Assembly: GCA_015680625.1 (NCBI GenBank)
Contig: JAAAXW010000003.1
Location: 186,001 to 250,000 of the forward strand
Length of the DNA stretch: 64,000 nucleotides
Origin: Mortierella hygrophila
Taxonomy: Eukaryota; Mortierellomycota; Mortierellomycetes; Mortierellales; Mortierellaceae
Reading direction: 5' to 3'
Shown here: one piece after another, positions 57,032 through 64,000 of the stretch
Numbering within the stretch: the first letter of the stretch is position 1
Layout: every line of letters begins with the position of its first letter
Translations under genes and position numbers: made by a program
Notes under the pieces: model-generated
Databases searched by the model: none
Told to the model about the DNA's origin: nothing
The model's input: the letters and a program-made list of their open reading frames with translations, nothing else

Positions 57032-58697
57032 CTAATGGTGCTTTGGCTTGGCGCCATCAACATACATATTCCTGGTCGCCGATGGGATCTTGGCCGTCAA
57101 TCCCTCCAGTTCCTTAGTCATCAACACCTGGCATCCCAAACGCGATCTATAAAGAAAGAGGGGAGAAGAGAAAGTGTAAGAGGGGTTGCCTCACAGAACC
57201 TAATTCATTTATGAGCAAGAGAGACAAAGTAAACCCCTTACGTGTCTGTAAGGCCAAAGGCAAGGTCCAGCATATCGTTCTCCTCGTCTGAAGGCTCCTC
57301 CAGTTTATCAAAGGACGCCTCATCCAGAATCAAGTGGCAAGTCGAGCAGGCCAAGGATGCCTCGCATGCACCTGTTATTATTTATTGTGTGGATAATGAT
57401 GCATAGGTTAAAAATGAGTCAATTTTTTCTCACGCACATCAAAGATCCGAAGTCAGTTGCATAAGCAGTCCTCTTCCCTTCGCTTCTCTGCTGTTCAGGA
57501 GGGGAGAAAAGAATTGATCATAAACACAAAGAATATCCATCCAGGCTTACCTTCAACATCCATATCGGTGGCTCTGGCAAGATCCAAAAGACTCTCGCCC
57601 TCGTTAGCCTCCACGGTCACTGTCTCGCCATCGGGTTTGACAAAGTTGACTTTAATTCCTGTGCCGGGAGCTGGACGGGGCATAGACCCATGCTGCCAGA
57701 CTATCAAAGTGCACAAATAAAAGAAAGAAAAGAAGGTTAGAAGTTTCTCTTGTGTTTTTTTTGTTGAGTATTTGAGTAGACTTTCTATGCGAGGGCACAA
57801 ACAAGGAAGCCTAGCTGACCCGAGATGTTCCATCTCCTCGGATTAAACGCCGTTCTCTTAGTCCTTCTCGCTTCCAGTTCGCTTGAAGCTATACTGGTCG
57901 TTTTTCTTCCCATGTCAATGCTGTTGAGTCCTCGCTATGGGCTGTCCAGTAAATAAGGTGGACAAAGGAAGTTCACTTTATCCGGCTAAGAAAACCAGGG
58001 GCGTGGTGTAACGCTTAGGGCTCTTCTTGTACCGGTCATCCCAAGTTGAAAAAGGCAATTTGTTGAGAGAAATATAAAACAACAACACCCACATGCGCAG
58101 CTGCCAGAGAGCTCCGGTCCTGCAGATCCCCCAAGTCCCTGTCCAAGAAAAGGGTTTTTCCTAACTGAGCAAACAACGCCCATCTCTCATCCATATTTTG
58201 CGAAGTCGTGGTCCTGTCTGTCTTGTTATCTGATCTTTTTCTAGTCCTATTTGAGCTTCGATCCATGAGGTGTCCTGACTGAACACTGATGAAGGTCCAG
58301 CTTGGAATGCTCTTTGCGCAGCGGTAATTATGGATGCGGGGAAGGTCTTTCTCTCTCTCTCTCTCTCTCCTTGACACGACCAAGACAGTTATGTTGATCC
58401 TGATCAAAACCTCCTGTCCCTGCCTCCCTGTGACCGAACAACGTGAAGTACTGGGTAGCCCTGTGCTGCTCCATAAGTAAGAGTGGACAGTAAGAAACCA
58501 GTTCGCTCAGAATTACCTGCTCCAGTAGAGAATGCTGCTTGTTGACTAGGGAAGGCGTTGTTGTTGCTAATGTTGTTCCAGGAAGCGAGTGATCCGATCC
58601 GTCCTGATTGCATCGAGATCGACTGATTCCTTGGGGTACGACATGTCCTTGAGAAGGCGCTGCGAAGGGCACGTGTGGATGCGGCAAGGATGGTCAT
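57032..58697 (-). CDS. YAH1: Mitochondrial [2Fe-2S] ferredoxin (adrenodoxin type)
   Basis: Four exons, 58697-58517, 57700-57551, 57371-57242 and 57146-57032, give 191 residues. It carries electrons to the mitochondrial iron-sulfur cluster assembly machinery and to heme A synthesis. The N-terminus MTILAASTRALRSAFSRT is a clear import sequence; the mature part starts near the FSTGA segment. Cluster ligands are Cys113, Cys119, Cys122 (CEASLACSTC) and Cys159 (RLGCQV). Other adrenodoxin-type marks: GTGIKVNFVKPDGE, EGESLLDLARATDMD, EPSDEENDMLDLAFGLT and the C-terminal IPSATRNMYVDGA. Intron 1 is 816 bases, unusually long here; no extra exon is needed because the frame continues across it. The symbol is by similarity to the yeast protein. 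Confidence 0.93.
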
Positions 58698-60621
58698 TAT
58701 TATTAGGAAGGAAGAGTGGGGAGTGGAGAGTGAGGAAAGAAAGGAAGGAATGAAAGAAAAGGAAGAAAAGAAACACCTCGGGGAAGCGGGGTAATCAAAG
58801 GAAAAAAATAGTGGAGTTGCAACGCCACGCGCTCCGGAAAAGGAAATACCTTCTTCTGGTCCTACAACAACGGCTGGCGTATCTTTCTGGTGGACATTTT
58901 CTCAGCCATTTTGTTGCAGAGTCGTGGCCGGCCAAGCCTGTATTAAACACACTATCGGAAACACGAGAGCGGCCGATGATCTAGAAGTGCCACCATAAGA
59001 AAGGGCAACAACAACAACAACAACAAAAGAATCGATGCCCCAATTTCAGGAAGGGTCCCAACATTCATTATGAAGTGTACGATATGTCTACCATGCGATA
59101 AGCGCAGAGACGCGTTGACAAGGCAGAACTCACGCCCCTTAAACCTACCGAACCCTCGCAACTGATCATCTGATCGACGCTTTCCCATCTCCTTTTTCCT
59201 TGACTTTTTTACAAACAAAAAAGTAAACTCTCCTTGACTTTTTTCAAACAAAAAAAGCAAACTCTCCCTGACTTTTGCTGTAAGGATGGACACGTTGTTT
59301 TTTATCTGTTTGTGTATACGACTCAATTGAATACATATGCACCGAAAGCCAAATGCAAAGCTGTGTGCTGTTGTTCATATTTTGTGCCTCGTTTCGCGAA
59401 GCATATCCGAAGCTAGCCATTCGCCCATTGCCACTAATGACGACTCAAGGAGGAGGGATGAATAAAAAGGTCATCGGCAAATTGAGAGAAGAGATAGCAA
59501 CTCGCCAATTACGGTAAAAGGAAGGAGACGCTTTTTTTTTTTTTTGAGAAAGTCATACATACAGGAGTTGAATTCTTCATCGTCAAATGAGATACCGGTG
59601 TGGTATGGCTTGGCACTTAATAAAAATCCCATCCTAGTGTCCAATCGTGTTTTTGCTTTTACACTACAGAAAGTAATAAAGTGTCAGGCTGAAGTTTACT
59701 GCTGTGGATCCGAGCCATCTACATGGTGTTGTTATCGTGCCGTCGCTGACGCAATTAGGGGGGCATGATGCATGCCTCACAATATATCAAAGAGAAAACA
59801 CAGGGTTAAGGAGGAAGAGCAAATTAGGAGGAGGGAGTGAAGGAGGAAAGAAGATTCAGGGAGATCGTATGGGCCCGATTGCCAACAATTTTTGGTGTTG
59901 TTGGAACCCGATTCTCCAGTATCGCAGAGATGCGGTCGTCAGTCTAGATGTCACTTTTGAGTGATGAAACCAGGAGGACGAAAGTATTGAGTTGTAGCGT
60001 TCTTTATTATTACTTTTAGTGACAAGGACCAACATTACTCTCCCAATCTCCCTACTCCGTGCCTCGCTGTCCTAAATCCTAGGTCGTGAATGTTTTGCCA
60101 CCCCTTTTTTCGTTTGTTGTTTTTTGTTTTTGAACAGCGAATTGAAGAAGTCGAATGGGACTGACCAAATGGAACCGCAATGGACTTAGTGATGATGATG
60201 GCGAAGTGAGACTGATAGGGTATGGGAAGAATAGCGATGCAAATGCTCAAACAAGACAAGAGACATGCGCTTGGCCGTGATCAGAATAGAATAATGCGTG
60301 CTGCTTTTTCGCACCCAAGAATTCGGAGGGCTCATTGCTCATGGCTGTTGTCTGTGGAAAAGATATTGCCCCCACCGACCTCGAATCAGGACCACACGCC
60401 ATGTGCTTACTTACCCCCCTCTTTTCATTATTCACTAATCCATTTCCTATTCCTCCTCCTAGCCCACTTTTCCCGGCGTACCCGTGTGACAAGACGAAGA
60501 TTCAGGCGCTCTCATTTCCGATCTCAAATCTAACAACAACAGAGAATAAAATACAACACCAACAAAGCTTTTTTCTCTTGGTGTTCTCTTTTTTTTTTTT
60601 TTTTTTTTTTTTTGTCGGTAA

Positions 60622-60631
60622 NNNNNNNNNN
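60622..60631. other. Assembly gap of 10 N
   Basis: Ten Ns directly after a long poly(T) run, as expected for a scaffold join or unresolved homopolymer. Confidence 0.98.
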
Positions 60632-60991
60632 TTTAGGCTGCATCTTTCAGTCTTGGCTAATCGATAGAGAAGGTAAGTACAATAGTAGCGACAACATCCT
60701 TCCTTGCGTCCGGTTCACTCCCATACAACTTCTCCTTCCCTTAGTCGCCATCTCTCTCTCCCTTCCTCTCTCACCTCTGCTACACTTTTCCCATCTCTCT
60801 CCACTCTCCGCCTCCATGATCCCATTGCTTGCCTTCCCTATCTCTCCTATGTCTGTAGTGGTCGGTCGAAAATTAAGCCAATGAAGGATGCTCGCTGCAC
60901 AACTCGCGCTTTCGCGGCGATATCCTTTTCTCTCACGTTGGTTGTCGCCCATTTAAGGGACACACAGGCTCAACTGCAACAACAACAACAT

Positions 60992-60992
<1 letters not shown>

Positions 60993-61021
<29 letters not shown>
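60993..61021. repeat. (CA)n microsatellite
   Basis: CA run of about 29 bases, continuing as an imperfect CA/TA stretch to about 61050. Confidence 0.88.
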
Positions 61022-61027
<6 letters not shown>

Positions 61028-61397
61028 CACATATACACACATACACAACACAACACAAAGAAGAGAGAGAGAGAAGGAAGAAAAAAAAGCTACATATAAA
61101 GCTAGCTGGTTGCTGTTTGTCCTGCTTCTTTTCTTCTTTCTTTCTTTCTTTTTTCTTTGCTCATCATCCTTCTTTCAAACAAAACAAAAACATAAACAAA
61201 CTATCCACGCAAACACACATAATCGTCGTCATCGTTCACTTTGCATTCACCATCGCCCTTGTCCTTCTCCAAAACACATTTTCCACGAACCGTTCCCTCT
61301 ACTTCGCTTCTTTCCCTTCAACCACAAACATACTTCCTCGAACACTGTAAATTCAATTACCAGTTCCCTTTCAACCAGTTAGCTCTCCCTTCTCCTC

Positions 61398-61399
61398 GT

Positions 61400-61450
<51 letters not shown>
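61398..61450. repeat. (TTG)n microsatellite
   Basis: About 17 TTG triplets with one TCG interruption, upstream of the velvet gene. Confidence 0.88.
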
Positions 61451-61451
<1 letters not shown>

Positions 61452-62073
61452 CTTCCCTTTACCGGTTTCCTGCCGTGATCGATTCCATCCCCCTGGTCCC
61501 ACTCCACAGCTGCATCCAACAACCTGATATTCCCACTCTCCTGGACATCCTCCACTTTCTTTCACTCTCATATACACACAAACTCACAAACTGAACCTTA
61601 CCTTGCCCCATCCAACCCAGCCTGCCAAAAGGAACTCAAGTCACCCAACCTTCCAGTCATCAGCAATGTAATTGAACACCCCTTCTCCTCATCCCTCATT
61701 CATACGCATGCCATTCGCTCATGCAGCGCCTCTCATTCTGTCTTCACTAGGGAGTCTTCGCTTTGACGCATGCTCTTCCTTCCCTCTCTGAAAATCCGAA
61801 CATGGGGCGATGATTTCTGTTTCAGCCTTATTATTTTCATTCACATCTACCCATCAATGAAAGACTAACCTCCCTCTTGTCCTTCCTTCTCGCTTCTTGT
61901 TCTTCGCCTACCTCTCTCCTCTTATTTCAACCGTTATTGATTATCTGTTCTCAAGATTGAATCTTATCGTCCCTCATTCCTACTCATCTCCCTCCTCCAC
62001 TCCCGCCCCTATCCTGACCCGCACCGCATAATTCTAGTCTGCCAGGGCAACAAGATTTACCACTATTCTACCA

Positions 62074-64000
62074 ATGATCAACTACAGAAATAATCATGAT
62101 CACCACACCGACGAGGACGATCTCAACATTGATCCCAGTGAATTGTAAGTTGCAACAGAACCCACTATCCTCCCATTCCCCCCTCTTTTTTTCAATGGAA
62201 TGATGGAGTGAAAGAAAAGGAAATAAGGAAAAAGACAAAAAAAAAGGAATTAGCTTGGGTAAAATGACTTCCTCAAGGGGCAAAGTATATCCGCAGGTCA
62301 GGCAGGGCATCAGATTGGTCTGTTGCGAGTATCGATGACACATGGAAATCTTAACCTCCTTTCTCTCTTTTTCTATACTGAATGCTAACTAATTACACTT
62401 GAACAACAAATCAACAGGTCGTATTCCTTGGAGATTGTACAACAGCCTCAGCGTGCTCGAATGTGCGGCTTTGGTGATAAGGTAATAAAAAACAATAACA
62501 AACAACAAGATAGAAAAGCAATAACAACATCGACAAACAAATAATCCCATTTGGCGCAAGCGAGTAAGCCCTTTAGGAGAATCTCCGATCCGGGACAACA
62601 ACGATCACGTACCCGATCCTATCCAACTTTACTCTCAACTCTCAACTCTACCCCCGACCCTGACGTTATTTTTTGTGCTTGCCCGATTGCCAATCACGAG
62701 GGTTATCTGTCTCTCTTTAACCTTTTCTTCTTTTGTTTCTCTTATCCATTTCTATTCAACGTAAAATAATATGACAGGATCGTCGCAATATTACTCCTGC
62801 TCCCGTCCTCAAACTGATAGCCAAAACAAAAGAAGGCAGGATCGTCACTGGAGAGTAAGAATCCCCTATGACGATATTCACAACTGCACACTGTTCACAT
62901 TCACATATCAACACATGCACAACAAACACACAAATCGAGGGTGGCAAAAACAATGGCGTAAGGAAAGAGAAAGAAAAAGGCGCGGGAAACAGCATTTTGG
63001 CAGATGAAGAGAAGAGATGGAGGCCGTGCTCCTCTGATTATCATTGTTTTCATGGGCACTAAATGCAGGGATGACTGACAGTTCATGGTCACGGCAAAAG
63101 GAGTGCATATGGAACGGGAAGAAAACAGAGAAAATAAAAGGCAAGATGTTTCTCGCGGGGAGGACAGACGGACCATTGTGTCAACAAAAAAAAGACGTGT
63201 GGGTGGTCGGCATGACCAGATCAACTAAAAACGTATCGTGTAACACTCTACTCCAACCCAGTTCCAACCTTGTTTTGTTGTTTCGTTTTCTGTGTTTGCG
63301 TTTTCTCGGGAGCGCGTAATGGCGACAAATAGGGGGAAAGGGGGAAGGAAAGGAGTCCAAGCACATAACCACATACTCTAACCGATCTCTCGGCTCGAAA
63401 TGTAATGAGTGGGATTACTACGCCACCATGGTCTGAATTTAAAATATCCTTTATTATTTCTTTATTATTGACTTGATTCATAGTGCACTTTGCCGACAGG
63501 CTTTCATGGTCAATGCCGACCTTTGGCTGGAAGACGAAGTCACTGAGCGCAACTTGGTGCTGATCTCCTCAATCGCTTCCACAAAGTCACCGACACGAGC
63601 CTTCACATACATGTCTGAGCCTCATGCCTCAGCTGACCACGGAGGCCACGGAGGTAACCCAGATACGACCTCGCATTGCTGCTAGAAGCAGTTGGTTTCA
63701 ATGGTCTTCATGTTCATCTTCTTTCCAAGTTTGTTGACGACTGTTCCTTTTTTCCTCTTTCCAAACCGTAGGCGAGCTAGGATACGTAACGGATCCAACG
63801 CCGATTCAATTTGCTCCTCCACGTACTTCAGTCATCACATTTCCCTACCACAACCAAAACCATGGATCATGGGCTCAACGAGAACACAATTCTCAACAAT
63901 ACCCAATCAAAATTGAACCAGACCAACAGACCGAAAGAAGTGGACGCCGGTATGATGGGAACGGAAGGGGACCCATTGACGAGTACGAATTTTATCACTA
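62074..64000 (+). CDS. Velvet-domain regulator, 5' part (runs off the right edge)
   Basis: Five exons within the window: 62074-62144, 62418-62481, 62778-62854, 63484-63653 and 63772 to the edge. All joins keep frame and the last exon is open at 64000. The start of the velvet domain is unmistakable: SYSLEIVQQPQRARMCGFG then DKDRRNITPAPVLKLI and GRIVTGD, followed by FMVNADLWLEDEVTERNLV. Velvet proteins (VosA, VelB, VeA, VelC) have an NF-kappaB-like fold, bind DNA as dimers and control spore development, light response and secondary metabolism in fungi. The second half of the domain is not seen in the window, so the subfamily cannot be assigned. Exon 5 is a Pro/Gln/His-rich insert, possibly splitting the domain. 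Intron 3 is long (629 bases). Confidence 0.88.

Larger units (their letters stand above)
58698..62073. other. 3.4 kb spacer between divergent genes
   Basis: Promoters of ferredoxin (minus) and the velvet gene (plus). Includes a 10-N gap, CA and TTG repeats, and CT-rich blocks typical of leaders (60740-60850, 61880-62030). Just after the gap, 60637-60671 looks like a possible non-coding exon: TTTAG acceptor before it and a GTAAGT donor after it, with a TTCTAG acceptor near 62038 that could pair. That would place the velvet start in a second exon. Confidence 0.4.

Noticed and set aside
1..64000. CRISPR arrays, bacterial operons, rRNA or clear transposable elements
   Set aside because: None seen. 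Repeats are simple microsatellites or minisatellites, and no transposase, reverse transcriptase or integrase motif was found in any frame.

Overview
This is a eukaryotic, fungal window. Genes are split by short GT-AG introns (mostly 60-150 bases) with fungal donors (GTAAGT, GTATGA), separated by long pyrimidine/purine-rich and microsatellite-rich spacers. The gene set points to an early-diverging filamentous fungus, most likely Mortierellomycotina (Mortierella/Linnemannia-like). It includes a class IV chitin synthase, a velvet factor, a Zn2Cys6 regulator, a TKL kinase with a DLHSRN-type catalytic loop and an MT-A70-type adenine methyltransferase. The lineage is inferred from family content and sequence style, not from a search.

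Layout: 0-6.4 kb (minus strand) holds the 5' end of a mitochondrially targeted protein running off the left edge, a decayed FAD monooxygenase, and a large three-exon gene that joins a TKL kinase, a proline-rich linker and ankyrin repeats. 6.4-10.8 kb is gene-free and rich in simple repeats. 10.8-25.5 kb is a run of plus-strand genes: methylmalonate-semialdehyde dehydrogenase, a HAD-like hydrolase, an MT-A70 family protein with a DPPL motif, a DUF202 membrane protein, the PP2A catalytic subunit, an unassigned pair of exon-like segments, and a short-chain dehydrogenase. 27.4-32.4 kb is a very long polyQ C2H2 zinc-finger protein. It converges on a secreted His/Lys-rich GPI-type protein (32.8-35.6 kb, minus), followed by the class IV chitin synthase (36.5-41.0 kb, minus). 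41.0-48.0 kb has no convincing gene. 48.0-50.2 kb is an orphan Gln/Ser-rich protein. 52.7-56.7 kb is a Zn2Cys6 transcription factor converging on mitochondrial ferredoxin (57.0-58.7 kb, minus). After a 3.4 kb spacer with a 10-N assembly gap, a velvet-domain gene starts and runs off the right edge.

There is no operon and no clear metabolic cluster. Themes that recur are cell wall (chitin synthase, GPI-type wall protein), signalling and development (kinase-ankyrin, PP2A, velvet, two transcription factors) and mitochondrial metabolism (ferredoxin, dehydrogenases). Exon joins were worked out by hand from splice sites and reading-frame continuity. In every spliced gene complete within the window the exon lengths sum to a multiple of three. 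The most interesting item is the MT-A70 gene, because methyltransferases of this superfamily write N6-methyladenine in early-diverging fungi and this copy has a non-standard catalytic motif.
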